In this document: in pieces, positions 36,779 to 49,400 of the stretch | Numbering within the stretch: position 1 is the first letter of the stretch | Layout of the letters: each line of letters starts with the position of its first letter | Assembly: GCA_905221605.1 (NCBI GenBank) | Contig: CAJNDS010000768.1 | Span: forward strand, 839,058-903,057 | From: Symbiodinium natans | Taxonomy: Eukaryota > Sar > Dinophyceae > Suessiales > Symbiodiniaceae | Direction: 5' to 3' | Length of the DNA stretch: 64,000 nt | Notes under the pieces: generated by a model | Told to the model about the DNA's origin: nothing | The model's input: the letters and a program-made list of their open reading frames with translations, nothing else | Database searches by the model: none | Translations under genes and position numbers: made by a program

Positions 36779-38383
36779 TGTCCAACGTTCGGGGCTTTGC
36801 AGCAAGCGGCAAGTTGCCCGGGCCTCCATGACCTTTCTGGACCTCCCTGGCCTCCCAGGTGTGAAATCGGGGTTTCAGCACGTCAAATTCTCTCATACAA
36901 TATTATATCTCGAACAAGGATTTACGGCTTAGGGCCGTCCAGGATCTAGGAACGCTGCCCGGTTACCTATGGCCCGGCCTGGCACGAGACGCCGAACTGG
37001 AACAACTACCCATCCAAATTCATTCGATCTTTGAGAACATATCCGGGCCCTGGCCTGATCTGATACCATCTTCGGGGGGGGGTACCAGTACAAGGGGCAA
37101 CCACAAGGGTCGCAAGGCAATCCGAGCATGCGCGACCGCGGAGTCGGCCTCTCAATGGCAGGCTTGGTGCCCATTCGCATGCCGCACTTCATCACATCTA
37201 TCACCTCGGCACTCCAAAGCACACATTCTTGTGCACTTCCCCACGGTCCTGTTCGGTGTATTCAGAAGGGCGGCTCCTCGAAAGACGGGCCCCTGGATGT
37301 GCTCAGAGCCAAGCATGCTCATCCCGGAATGCAGCCAGCGGCCCCACGAAGAGCGTGCACCTGAGGGTTGAGGTTTCTGGGTGTTTGGGATTACTTAGGA
37401 CCTGTATGCACATAGCGAAGGCTTGTCTTGCACATACCACATAGGTTGCTCCAGATCACTTCGTGCTACGACCGCCATCTGCCCAAACTCTTAACACACC
37501 CCAGCAACAGACCTGCGCGCGGTGGAGGATTGCATGCGAAATCACTCGCAGTTTCTTCATGTAAGCGTGAGGGTGGCCAACACGTGTCTTTTGAATCCCC
37601 ATGAAAGTCCTCAAGCGCATCGAACCCAGTTTAAAATGCCGCAACTTCGCCCGCGGAATGTCCGCTCTCGCTTCTTCTGCTGCGCCGCCAAGCACAGCGC
37701 GGCGGGTCCATGGGAAGGTTCCGGCCCCCGTTGAAATGTGACGGGTTCTCAGATTCGTGGATTCCCCACGGGTCTGGGGCGCATGGCTTGCCAACCTCGC
37801 CATGGACATGTGCTCTGGTGGCATTGCGAGAGTGGTGAAACCCGAGAGCCAATTGGCCCACAAAACTTGGCATCTCCTCTCAGACAAGTTTGAATGCCCA
37901 CCAGGATTGCAACGGTTACAAGCCAACAACCTAATAGACACCTAAGCATTCAAAGTGACTAAAAGCTTGTCCGTTTTGGAGCTTGCCTTGGCTTTCAAAG
38001 GGCCAGAAACCAGGCCACGGCATCCGAGGATTGTCACGAACTCAAATGTTTCGTAGGCTGTAGTTTTGTAGTTTTGGGGCAATGTGCTGAGCAAAGCTGT
38101 CCCAGCGAAGCACCCTCCCAACAGCCGAGGCAGAACTTCACGCGGCAGCTCTGCCATCAGTCGATCTGAAGTGGCCGGTTTTGCCATCCGTACATGCCTT
38201 TGTACCTCAGTGCCAGGTTAATGAAAAGGGGGCATGCGGCATGCCGCATGCGCCACCGGCGCACGTCACTCCTATCAGACCTCCCAGTTGGCCATGGCAC
38301 GCATCGTAGAGACCCTGCACAGCCGCCACCACAGCCTGCATTCGGAAAACCGAGCTTCAGATCAACACCTCCAGGAGGCCCGG

Positions 38384-38471
38384 GGCGTGTGTGCGTGTGT
38401 GCGCGTGCGCGTGCGCGTGCGCGTGCGCGTGCGCGTGCGCGTGCGCGTGCGCGTGCGTGTGCGTGTGTGTC
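38384..38471. repeat. GTGCGC alternating purine-pyrimidine tract
   Basis: About 88 bases of GTGCGC/GTGT repeats, strictly alternating purine and pyrimidine, hence Z-DNA-prone. Confidence 0.9.
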
Positions 38472-40109
38472 TGCTTTTTCACGGCCGAGTTTTTTAAGAG
38501 TTGGGGAACCCAACCCTGCCTGCAGGGATCGGGGGCAGATGAGAACATGGAATTTTCTTTGCGACTCACATCTGCACTAACAGCTCGGGCGGCAGACTTC
38601 CCCATCTGCATCAACCAACATTCTCAAACCTTGGTCAGCAACTCGGAACCAGGATTCCGAACTGACATGTGCGATCTGCACCCTAAGCCCGAACAAAGTC
38701 CCGAGCAACCAAGGCAGAGAGCCGAAGAACGGAAAGGAGGGGCGCGGGTGTGAGTGTGGGTGCAGGTGTGGGGTGCGGGCACGGGTGCGGGTGCTGGGTG
38801 TTCTAAACTAGGGTTCCTGCAGACGCAAAGCTCACAAACACAACCTTATTCCACACCTGGTGGGTTGCTTCCACGCTTTCGCCAGGCGGGATCGGGTCCC
38901 CGAAGGCGTACAGAAGCTGCCGCCTTGGGCTTCAAGGCATGGGCCTAGGCTTTGCTTGTCCGCGTTTCGGGGTTCGAGGTCAGGGCTTGTGGTTAGACCT
39001 TCATGCCTGACCTTCCCAACAGGGACTCTTCGTCGGAAAAAGCTCTAAATCCCCCCACGAACCTCGAGTCCCTCGCCCTAAGCTCCCTTAAATTCCCTAG
39101 GGTGGAGAACTTCTTCGCGACTTTTTCTCTTGTTTCTTCGCGAACTTGTTTTTCTTGGAGGGAGGGCTTGGGGGGGCGGGAAAACCTCTATCGTCTTGCT
39201 TTATTGGCGAAAACCTAGGACCGAGGTAACACCCTCAAAGATCTTTCAGTATCAGCCGATCTCGAGCTGTAGGGCCGCAGGGTCAACAGGGGCATAGGCT
39301 CCTCCGAAACCACACCACTCACGGCAGTCGGGACTTGGGGTTTTTTGCGGGCTTAGGGTTTAGGGTTTAGGGATGTGGGGCTTATAAGGCTACGGGTTTG
39401 CGGAGGTTGGGGATGCGGGCTTTCCCGAGTTTAAGGGGGTCAGGGGTTCACGTCGCAAAAAGGCAGTTTCTACGAGAAAAATTGATCCCCTAACACCCAA
39501 AGGTGCTTCTCAGCGGTCTACAGAATTCCTGTCGGGTAGCAGCTCAGGACCTGAAAATTCAGCACGACATCTCATTCAAAAATCTTCACACCGCAAAAAG
39601 CTGCTGTGCTGTGACTGCCATGCCACTTCTGCGGAACCAGGAGGCCGAAACGCCCGTAGGGCACGATGATGCTGGCCTGCGGCGCAGAAATTGCCACATG
39701 TTGCCGAAGGCTGCGCGAAGAACCCTTTTGCACGAACCGGGTGCAGCTTGTACTTCGAGCCATCGTACTTCAACCCTCCAAAATATCCAATCTTCCCAGA
39801 GGCAACCTGGAGCCACCGGCTCAGGCGCTCGACAAAGGCCGGCAAGGGAAGGTGGCCTCGGAGCTGCTCCAGCAATCTGAATAGAGATCTGTGGGGGGTT
39901 TTGGGATGCGTTTTTCGCAGCATCTTCGGGCTTCGCAGTCAGGCTTACCTCTTCCTAGGCTTTGCGGGGTCGGGATGCCAACTTGGACTGGTCTCGCGGG
40001 CCGCGCTGTCTCCACGGCTCAGACAAGAGATTCACACGTGCAACCACTGGGACTTGCAACCCCGCACCCTTGTGGGGTGCAGAAGGGTATGAGCCATTCC
40101 TACACCACA

Positions 40110-40130
40110 TGGGGGTTTACGTTATTAGGG

Positions 40131-40161
<31 letters not shown>

Positions 40162-40184
40162 CTTCTTATCGTAAACCCCCACAT
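40110..40184. repeat. Inverted repeat with (AT)n loop
   Basis: Arms containing TGGGGGTTTACG (about 40110-40127) and its complement CGTAAACCCCCA (about 40166-40184) flank an (AT)n loop. Similar GGGGTTTACG modules occur singly near 22370 and 45985, so this may be a dispersed hairpin element. Confidence 0.55.
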
Positions 40185-40339
40185 AAAGAGCGTAGCCTTC
40201 AGGCAGGAACCTCATCGAAAATCATCTCGCCGAGTGTCTCCAGAGCACGCTCTGGCCAAAGACGTAGACGGGCACCAGAGGGACCTTCGGGGATGACAGG
40301 AGCCCTCAACCTACCTCTTCAAGGGGGCGGATTTTCCCG

Positions 40340-40700
40340 CGAGGGCTTCCTTTTAGGGTTCTATAAGGTTTTAGGGTTCCATAGGGTTTTCTAGGGTTTT
40401 CTAGTTTTCTAGGGTTTTCTAGGGTTTTCTAGGGTTTTCTAGGGTTTCTAGGGTTCTAGGGTTCAGGGTTTCAGAGTTTCAGGGTTTCAGGGTTTTAGGG
40501 TTTTAGGGTTTTAGGGTGTTAGGGTTTTAGGGTTTTAGGGTTTTAGGGTTTTAGGGTTTTAGGGTTTTAGTGTTTTAGGGTTTTAGGGTTTTAGGGTTTT
40601 AGGGTTTTAGGGTTTTAGGGTTTCAGGCTTTTAGGGTTTCAGGGTTTCAGGGTTTCAGGGTTTTAGGGTTTCAGGGTTTTAGGGTTTTAGGGTTTTAGGC
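40340..40700 (+). repeat. TTTTAGGG/TTTCAGGG/TTTTCTAGGG arrays
   Basis: About forty units over 340 bases. TTTTCTAGGG units come first, then a long run of 8-base TTTTAGGG with clustered TTTCAGGG variants. It has no plain TTTAGGG run. Confidence 0.9.
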
Positions 40701-43700
40701 ATTTCAACAACCAATCTTCCGTCGAGCCCTCGTGAAGCGCAGCGGGCGCGCCTTGTTCTCCATAGCAATCCGCACCGCACCCTTGCGGGAGCGGAGAAGC
40801 AAGCGCTCCTGTCACATCCCTTCCCGAGCGACATTGGGCTTGGGATTCAAGCACTGGGACTTGGGTGAGGGCTCGCAGACAGTCTTTGCAAAGACTGTTG
40901 CTGTGTGTTGCTGTTCAGTTGTGGAAGTCTTCCCAACTTCAAGGACTCCAACAAACCAATCAGGCAAGAAGACCCAGCAGCGCAGCCTTCCAGTTACATG
41001 GGGACCGAAACCATCATCGTCGTCGTCATCGTCATCATTCTATATCATCCTTATGACCAGCACATCCAGCACCTCCTGTAGGATGTGTCCGAGATTCTAG
41101 ATTGAAGCGCAGACTTGGCGGCGGCTAGTCCCAGGACATGTGAAGAGCAGGCAAAGCAGCGTAGAACTTCTTTTGCGCATGGGAAACAACGGAACTCCGA
41201 ATGTCCGCGCGGTACGATCGCGGCGCTTGCACTTGTTCCTCCACGCACCACGCTTGCGCCAACAAGAAGCCATTTGTGAGATGCGTCCAAAAACGACGAC
41301 CATTTCGAGGATGACGGCGACGACACACCGGCCACTCCGTTGCTGATTCAACAGTCGTGGTAACGATCATTCTCGAGGCAACACGTGCAAAACAGCACAG
41401 CGCAAAACGCGACGCCTCTCCCGTGGACCTCGTCCCCCCACTTAGATCTCATGCACGACTTCGTTTAAGTGTTCACAAGTTCGAGGAATCGACTGTGAAG
41501 CAACGAGCCATGGCATGCTGATAAAACATGAGCGCCACGCTTTCGGGAGAAAAAATGCTGAAGCCTACCCCAAACACAAGCACGGGCGCCGTGTTCGCGT
41601 CGGTGCGGACCATCTCAGCGATGCCACCTCCGCAGGGTCCGAGTCCAGCACGGGGTGCGGGAATGTGCGGGCGGCATTCATGTTGTCCCTTGATTTGTGT
41701 AACCTCACCCCTTCCTCCCCCCCCTCCCCAACATCGGGCCTCCCATCAGGAAGCAACATTACAGCACCCCCAAAATGGCCGAAATCAGCTTGAAGGAGTT
41801 CAAAGTTTCAGCGCTGAGGGTGTGGGGTCTAAGCCCTTGCTCACAGCAGGCAGTGGCAAGGTTCGAACACGGCACCAATACTGGTCCCTCTTCAACCAGA
41901 GGAAAATGCCTGTGACAGACCCCAAACTCCCACAAAAGAAGCAGGAGGTCCGAAAAACCCCTTCCAGGGCCTGGGAAAAGGCCCACCGAGTCGCCATTCT
42001 TCAGGGCCCGGGCGATGGAAGCCTTGTCCGCACGGATGCCTTGACGTATCGCGCGGCCCATGGGAGACGTAACGGTTTGGCTCAGGACTTACAAGCACTT
42101 GCGGGCATCTGGGTGTGGGGTCCCAGGCCTTCTTAAGGCCTACTGCTCGGGGTTGAGGTGTCAAAGTTGGGGACGAACATAGGAGCCCGGTCGCGCTTCA
42201 ACCCCCCTCGAAGCCTTAAGTAAACCCCGACTGCAACGGCCCCGAAACCTGGGGCCTACAGAACCCTCCCACTTCACGCAAAGGGGCATCCGATGTAGCC
42301 CAGGAGCTGCCGGATGAAGGGTATCCCTTGGCTTGGAAAGGACGAGAGAACGATTGAAAAGGTGGCAATCAATCTTGAGGAGCCCGGTCTGCTCCGGGGT
42401 GAAACTTAGTAAGAACAGCGTCATTGTAAAGCCTTTTGACCGGCTGCGTCGCGCAGAACTCGAAAGCATTTTTGACGGGTTGGGTGGACCAGGGACTCGG
42501 GATGGATCTCTCTCTGTGCCGAGGAAGCTCGAAAGGCAATGTCGGCTGCAGCAATGCGCATTCGAGGAAACACCTGGCAGCCAGGTTGCGCGAAACCATC
42601 TCAACCATAAAATTATTGTAAAAAAGAATTGTAGGGCTGATACTAAGTACCTACGAATCCCACAAGCACTGGCCCCGGAATCTAATCTTACACCTTGACC
42701 CTTTATCGTTACCCTGGATGCGCCTAAACCCTGGGCCTAAGCACTGAAGACCAAATAAGCATAAATAAGCCAAATACCCCACCCAACACCGAAGCCAAAA
42801 CCCAAGCCGATTGCTCCTGGCCTCACGCAAGGTGGAAAGTCCCGTGCAGGCACCCGAGAACGGGTAGAGGCCATGCCTGACTCTCGGTTGTGCACTCTCA
42901 GGCACCCTGACCCCCAAGCACCTCTACCAAGAGGCCCCCGGAAGATGCCGAAAAACAAGCTTCGTCCTCCCCAAACAGGCCGCCCGTTTTCACTTTTCTG
43001 GCAGAAACCGCGAGCTGAGAAGCCCAAACTTCCCGAAGCTCAAGGAAAGCTGCCAGGCCACGGCATCAGCAAGTAGAGGTACTGGCCCGGGGGTGGGGCC
43101 TCTCCACTCTTGTAGACATAGCGAACCGAAAGATACCTCAATGTCAGGAGAGTCAGGGGGCCGGGGGGGGGCCCCGGGGGATTTGGGAGGGCCCCGGCGG
43201 GGGGGGGGGGGGGGGAGGGGCAGTCTCGGGGCTGCTTTGGGATCGAAGCTCGCAGTCAAGTCAAGACGGCTTCGTAATGTCTTGGGGGGCTCGATGGCGT
43301 TGAGTCTTCTTCGAGCACTGTGTCATGTCTTGCACCCGAAAAATTCGACGCCTGGCTTGCCACACCTTCGGCTTAGGGCCTACATTTTGGGGATTTTTGG
43401 GGCCGAACTTGACCTGCCGAAGCCTGTCCTACTCCCGTTCAACCTGGCAAGTTGCTCCAAGAACCACCGCCAGGAAAATGATCCCATGAACCATGGTCGA
43501 GTGGTCGTGGGCATGAACCTTGGCGGATGGAGCTCCGCTGCTGCAGGCAATCTCGAGAACCTAACAGAACCTAACGGAGGACCCAAGGCTAGCCTTGAAA
43601 TCACATGCTCAGCATTCTGCAGTGGAACACTGCACGCAAAGCAAGGCGTTTTGCAACTGCATGCACTTCGACTTCGAATCACATTTAGGCTATTTCAGGC

Positions 43701-43899
43701 TCTTTCTGGCTGTCACACAGAGGTAGATGGCTCCGCCAGTCTCTGCGGCGACAGGCGAACACCGATGACAAGAAGCATGAGGAGGAGGTAGATGCTCAGC
43801 ACCTGTACTAGGATGTTGGCCGATGCAGGCACAAGGTCTTCGACAAGGACACACATCATCTCAACAGGCTCAGCATTAGCGAAACATCTTCGTGACGTT

Positions 43900-45186
43900 T
43901 GCGCGCTTGTGCGTGTCCGAGCGGTCCGAGCGTGTCGTGCGTATGCAGGGTGGGTGTACATGACGCGCTTTTGCGTCGCGTCAGCGGCGCATGTGCGTCG
44001 TGCTTGTGCATGGTGGGTGTACGTCGTGCGCATGTGCATACTGCGCATGCGCATCGTGCACATGTGCGTCGTGCGCATGTGCGTCGTGCGCATGTGCGTC
44101 GTGCGCATGTGCATGCATGTGCGTCGTGCGGAGGTTGGTCGTGCGAAATCGTGCTCATGATTGCGCATGTGCGTCGCGCGCATGCGTTTCGTGAGCCGGT
44201 GTGGCACGCACGTGCCTCGAGCGCATGCGCGTCTCCTGCGCATGTGCGTTCCTTGTGCGTTCCTTGTGCGTTCCTTGTGCGTTCCTTGTGCGCCTGCGAG
44301 TGCGCGTGAGCGTGTGGGTGTGCGTGTGGGTGTGCGTGTGGGTGCGCGTCCGCGTGCGCGTGCGCGTGCGCGTGCGCGTGCGCGTGCGCGTGCGCGTGCG
44401 CGTGCGCGCGTGCATGTGCGCGTGCATGTGCGCGTGCGCGTGCGCGTGCATGTGCGCGTGTGCGCGTGCGCGTGCGCGTGCGCGTGCGCGTGCGCGGGCG
44501 CGGGTGCGCGCGCGTGTGCATGCGCATTGGCGCGCGCGTGCATGCGCGTGTGCATGCGCGTTGCATGCGCGTGCATGCGCGTTGCATGCGCGTGCGCGTG
44601 CATGCGTGCGCGTGCGCGCGTGCGCGTGCATGCGTGCGCGTGCATGCGTGCGCGTGCATGCGTCCGCGTGCATGCGTGCGCGTGCATGCGTGCGCGTGCA
44701 TGCGTGCGCGTGCATGCGTGCGCGTGCATGCGTGCGCGTGCATGCGTGCGCGTGCATGCATACGCGTGCATGCGTGCGCGTTGCGCGTGCATGCGTGCGC
44801 GTGCATGCGTGCGCGTGCATGCGTGCGCGTGCATGCGTGCGCGTGCATGCGTGCGCGTGCATGCGTGCGCGTGCATGCGCGTGCATGCGCGTGCATGATC
44901 GTGCATGCGTGCGCGTGCATGCGTGCGCGTGCATGCGTGCGCGTGCATGCGTGCGCGTGCATGCGTGCGCGTGCATGCGTGCGCGTGCATGCGTGCGCGT
45001 GCATGCGTGCGCGTGCGCGCGTGCGCGTGCGCGCGTTGCTGCTGCGCGTGCATGCGTGCGCGTGCGCGTGCGCGTGCGCGTGCGCGCGCGCGGCGCGCTG
45101 CGCGCGCGCGCGCGAGCGCGCGTGTGCGCGCGCGCGCGCGCGCGCGTGCGCGTGCGCGTGCGCGTGCGCGTGCGCATGCACGTGCT
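43900..45186. repeat. Long alternating purine-pyrimidine (Z-DNA-prone) satellite
   Basis: At 43900-44290 there are imperfect 15-base units of the type GTGCGCATGTGCGTC. From about 44300 to 45186 the sequence is almost strictly alternating purine-pyrimidine, built from GCGTGC and a 12-base GTGCATGCGTGC unit. The ORFs of 330-500 aa in every frame (Arg/Ala/His/Cys only) are repeat artefacts. Confidence 0.95.
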
Positions 45187-45410
45187 CGTGGCTTGATCGC
45201 GTGCATCCCGCCAAAGCTTGGATGCAAGTGCTCACACAGATGCTTGGAATGGTGTCTGCCGCAGCCCTAGGACTAACCCCGACAATCCCCAAGAGCCCAA
45301 AAACCTCAAATTCGCAGTCCAGGCGCTACTGCGAACCAGCGGCGCGCCCGCTGGCGGTCCTGCATCTTTGGGCTACACACACACACACACACACACACAC
45401 ACCCACGCAG

Positions 45411-45449
<39 letters not shown>

Positions 45450-46490
45450 CAGCTATATATATATATGTACATACATACATGTACATACATACATATATAT
45501 ATATATGTTTATATGCCCACACCTGCCTATTCCAGGCAAGGCAGCGGCAGTCCGGGTGTGGGTTTTGGACTTTTCGACTCTCACACTTTGCGCACAGTAG
45601 ACAAGCCCGTCTTTCCACAGAATTCCTCTGGCTTCAGAATGAGTGATTAAACTCCCGGACTTGCAGCGGGTCAAGGCCCGCTGCTTCTCCGCACGGAAAA
45701 CCCTAAGCCCTAAACCCACATCATCGGCCTCGGCCTTGGTTTGCCTTGGCACCTTATGACCTGGCTGAAGAACGCCTCTTTGGACTCCGAAGGCGTGCAG
45801 TAGCTGTGACCAGAACAGGAACAGCGCACAGACAGAGAGGCCGCAGCGGCAGTTCTAAAGAAAGGTGTTGCAAGAACGGCGGCTCGCTTGCTAAACATCG
45901 ATCTATACAGGGCTTGCCGAAAGTAGCCCTTGTTAGGAGGGAACCCTACGATTTGGGGTGTTTTTTTAGGGGCCCCTTATTTTCGTAAACCCCCATCTGC
46001 TGAACCTGAGCTATCCGAAAGGCCGTCGGTCCTCCGGCTCTTTTGCGCGGAAGGCCTTGGCCGCAGAAGAGCTTCACCGAAGACCAACCCCCACAACCTG
46101 AACGCACCTTAAAGGGGAATGGGGCAGACGAAGCTACGCACGGACACTTGAATACACAGTGGCTAAAATCTGTTGGCTTCAGAAACTGCACAGACTCGTC
46201 ATGACTCGTCATGACTATATGAACTACATGCCGCTAAATCGCAATCTTCTTCTTGGGGTTTTGGGGGGGGGGGGGAAGCTTCGGCGGGCTGCTTAAATTG
46301 GGACCCTACATAATCCCTTAAAAGGGTATAGACAGGGCCGTTCCCTACGACGTTCCACGGAGTGGAGGGAACCTTTTATCCCATCCCCGGCCTTCCAGAA
46401 CAGGTAGCCCAGGGCTGCTGGAAAGCCAGGGACGCTGCCTCGGCCGAGGAGCCGAAGCCCCACCCACCCATTAGGCGCATACTGGCGCAT

Positions 46491-46550
46491 TTAGGGTTTA
46501 GGGTTTAGGTTTAGGGGTTTGGGTTTAGGGTTTAAGCTTCTTTAGGGTTT
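46491..46550 (+). repeat. Rightmost TTTAGGG block
   Basis: About six degenerate units. No telomere-like repeat array is seen to the right of this point. Confidence 0.85.
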
Positions 46551-46773
46551 AGGCCTGCATTTGAAACCACAACATGTGTGACAGGAAAGCACCGTGCAAG
46601 CCAAGCTGCCGATGACCAATGCACATTGGAGGACCACCCCTGCATCGGCATACCACGTGAGGGGTTTCCTGGATCAAGGTACACATCTTTATCTTGGCAC
46701 ACGGCATTGATATGTCTACATACAAATAAACATATACATGTACAAACAGTGCGTGCACGTGGAAAATCAGCCA

Positions 46774-46945
<172 letters not shown>

Positions 46946-48075
46946 AAACAAATCTATATGTGTACTATATACTTGCTCTTTCTTGCTGCATACTATAAAC
47001 TATGAACTTTACACTATCAACGGTCTACTTTATACTGTTTACTATATGCTATGTACTATATACTACATACTACATACTACATACTATATTTGTGAAGTCG
47101 ACCAGCACTGGACTTGCACTAAGCCAATGCAATCACAGCCCGGCCACGCTGTTTTACGACTTCGCGAGTTCAAGCACTTGTGCAGCTACGCCTGAGTGCG
47201 TCCGGTCGGACCGCACAGCAACCTAAGAGCTACTGTACGAAACTACCGTGCTCAAAGGCACAAGCTCGGTACTTGAGCCAAAACATTGGCATTGTTACGA
47301 ATTGCAAAACTACACATGCAAAGGAAAACAACACGCTGCACTAGCACTAAGCAAGCACACCATGCATGCTTTGACCTGCTCACATTCGCCCCTCAGCCGA
47401 GGCTTCCGGCTCACCAAGAGCTCATAGTGCGTCAAGCACTTCCGCAACGCGGCAAATGGGGTAGGGCGAGGGTGTCGCGTGCGACCCTGGTAGAGCCCGC
47501 ACATCATGAGCATTGGCATGCGGCTTGGGCGGCAGCCCGCACTACCAAACGGACGCACGACGACAGCAGCCCTCTACGACCCTAAACCACCCCAAGTCGC
47601 GAGCGCTCACCTTTGTGCTGGCAGGCGAGGCTCCAGAGTACTGGGCAGGTCTTTGTGCTGCTAGTGCAAAGCTATGGTACAAATGGTACACTGTACAAAC
47701 TACCGGCCCTAAGCTACGGCTACGGCTACTCACCTATCCAGAACTACCCTACGGGCTACCGGACTCAGCGAGAGCCGCGCACATTGCTTGTGCCGCAGCC
47801 AGTGCAACTCGCACGCGCTTCGGCGAGCGCACTGCCGCGACCAGGACACGGTCCGCAGCACCTGCAAAAGAGCTCCCTCGACAAGAGGGGCCACAGGCAG
47901 GGCGGAGAAGAAAAGTGCGGGGAATGCAAAATGGGCAGGCTTCCAACCTGCCGCGGCTTTTCGCCCGCAGTCACGCAAAAGAAAGTGCAAAAGGTTGGCG
48001 AAGCAGCGTGCCGTGCTGCAACGCCGGCTCTGATAATGCGTGGATACATACCACGCCGCGCCAACTGGCCGCAGC
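46946..48075. other. Transition zone and probable 3' flank of the retroelement
   Basis: 46960-47095 is AT-rich (TATACTA-type). From about 47100 the sequence becomes GC-rich and resembles the element to its right. A plus-strand frame (47513-48157) is antisense to or beyond the PLD-like gene and has no domain. A GC-rich hairpin copy lies at 47835-47858. No long terminal repeat, poly-A tail or target-site duplication could be recognised, so the 3' boundary of the element is unresolved. Confidence 0.5.
47835..47858. repeat. GC-rich hairpin motif copy
   Basis: GCGACC, a seven-base spacer and GGTC-CGC form a quasi-palindrome. Relative to the consensus GGCC/GGCC the pair is changed to GACC/GGTC, preserving pairing. 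Located beyond the PLD-like stop codon. Confidence 0.55.
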
Positions 48076-49400
48076 CTACTCGATACCCTGTGGAGCAGAG
48101 TTGGGGGCACGAGTGGCGTTGCCGGCAACGTTGGAGCTACTGGCTCGCTCCAACTGAGGGCGCTTTGCAACCGCCTCATCGAGGGAGAATGCCTCAGCCG
48201 ACACCCTCTGGAAATCCTCGACGTAGGACTGCGCGACAGGGTGCGTCTTGGGGACCTCAAGCTTAAGCCCTGCCTCCGCATTGGCTTTGCTGCTTGTGGT
48301 AAAATTGAGGCTCCCAATCAGCACCACCGCGCCGTCAGGCCGCAGTAGGCAAAGGGCTTTGGCATGGTGCAGCCCTTGAATCCCGGTGCCTACCTTAGCC
48401 CCGCGGCCGTCGCGAGCATAGGCGTCGCGCAAGGATGTGCCGCAACCCACCTTCACCTCGGCACCTGCGGCCGCCAATCGCTTCAACGCTTGCCACTGAA
48501 GCTTGGTGCGGTGGCATTGTCCCATGTCGGCGACAATCCGAACGCTTGCGCCCTTGCCAAGCGACGCTTCGATTGCCTCGATGCAGGATGGGCAATCTAA
48601 GCTGTAAGCCCGGATGTAGATCACATCCTCTGCTGCTCCGGAACCAAGCAGCGTTTGGGCGGCCTGAATGTATGGCCCGCCCGCAAGGAATTCCGCTTCT
48701 TTGACTGGGGAACTCCTAGCGGGGGCTGGGCCCTTGTTCCTCCGGCCTGGCGTGCGCGCCACAATGGCGGTGGCGGCACGTTGCACGGAGCCGGACTGTG
48801 CGTGGGCTGCGCTCGCTCCATTTGCTGGGGCCGCGGCCAGGTCACGACCCGCGAGCCCCTGAAAGCAGGAAAGCCCGCGGCTCTTGGCCGCGAGTTGGGA
48901 GAAACACCCTTCACTGTTCCCCAAACCCAACACCACCTTACCCTTAGCTAGGGCATCGGAGGCGGTATTCCGAATGGAGTCTGTGAGCGCAGGACCCGCG
49001 CCTCGCTGGGCCGCGTGCAAAAACCCTAAGGAACGAGCGGTGTCCATTGCGGCATCGCAATGCCCGCAGCGTCCTTCTGCCAGGTAAGCACGACAGCCAC
49101 AGGCAGCTGTCTCCTCCTTGAGATGCACCCAAACCTTATGGGTCACCCCTTTCTTGGTGCTCGCGACCTCAAACGTCGCTTCGGAGCCAAGGAGCTGAGA
49201 CAGCCGCGCCTCAGGGGCCGCGGTGTTGCCATGTCGCAAATGCGCAATGCGATTGGCAACGGCACGACTCACGTACCACAGCACAGCACCGCACAAGATC
49301 ACTACCACGAGAGTGATGGCTGTTCCGGCGACCCACACGGTCCGCCTGGCCCCATGGCCGATTTCCTCAACAACGTCGGCCGAACCGTTGCAACCGCGTG
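48076..49400 (-). CDS. Membrane-anchored zinc-ribbon protein with PLD/nuclease HKD-type domain
   Basis: The frame is open from 49776, but its first ~130 residues are an out-of-frame reading of the Gly/Lys-rich tail of the upstream protein; coding sense starts near 49390 (VVEEIGHGARR). It then has one transmembrane helix (about 147-169), a zinc ribbon (C226, C228, C237, C240), a linker, and a phospholipase-D superfamily domain at about 365-530 with strand VIYIRAYSLD, HAKALCLLRPDG (H471, K473, D481) and GSLNFT (488-493). A single HKD motif with an N-terminal membrane anchor resembles the architecture of mitochondrial cardiolipin hydrolase/Zucchini-type RNases (known for that family). Its substrate here is unknown. 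It follows the KptA-like gene directly in overlapping frame, suggesting one expression unit. Confidence 0.6.
48831..48855. repeat. GC-rich hairpin motif copy in PLD-like gene
   Basis: GCGGCC-AGGTCAC-GACC-CGC. Encodes LAGRDLAAA on the minus strand, within the linker before the PLD domain. Confidence 0.55.

Larger units (their letters stand above)
31156..43899. other. Mostly non-coding region with repeats
   Basis: Apart from a possible signal-peptide exon (34150-34294), no supported gene. It holds telomere-like blocks (31900, 32195-32322, 32745-32795, 33855-33960, 36717-36778, 39353, 40340-40700), an AT-rich (AAT)n-like island (32440-32630), duplicated poly-C-associated segments (32988-33700), a poly-C run at 35466-35480, a GC-alternating tract (38384-38471) and a poly-G run at 43200-43215. 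Frames at 37456-37941 minus, 39503-40394 plus, 41528-42136 plus and 43093-43791 plus have no recognisable domains. Confidence 0.5.

Noticed and set aside
41850-41875. tRNA-like GGTTCGAA B-box
   Set aside because: No matching A-box, acceptor stem or anticodon arm could be drawn around it; no tRNA or rRNA genes were found.
43713-45650. Several 330-504 aa open frames on both strands (Arg/Ala/His/Cys-rich)
   Set aside because: They are translations of the alternating GCGTGC/GCATGC satellite in several frames at once; no stop codons can arise in such repeats, and no protein character is present outside them.
46946-48075. 3' LTR of the retroelement
   Set aside because: No repeat of this segment is found within the window and no TG...CA ends or target duplication were recognised; the 5' end of the element lies outside the window.
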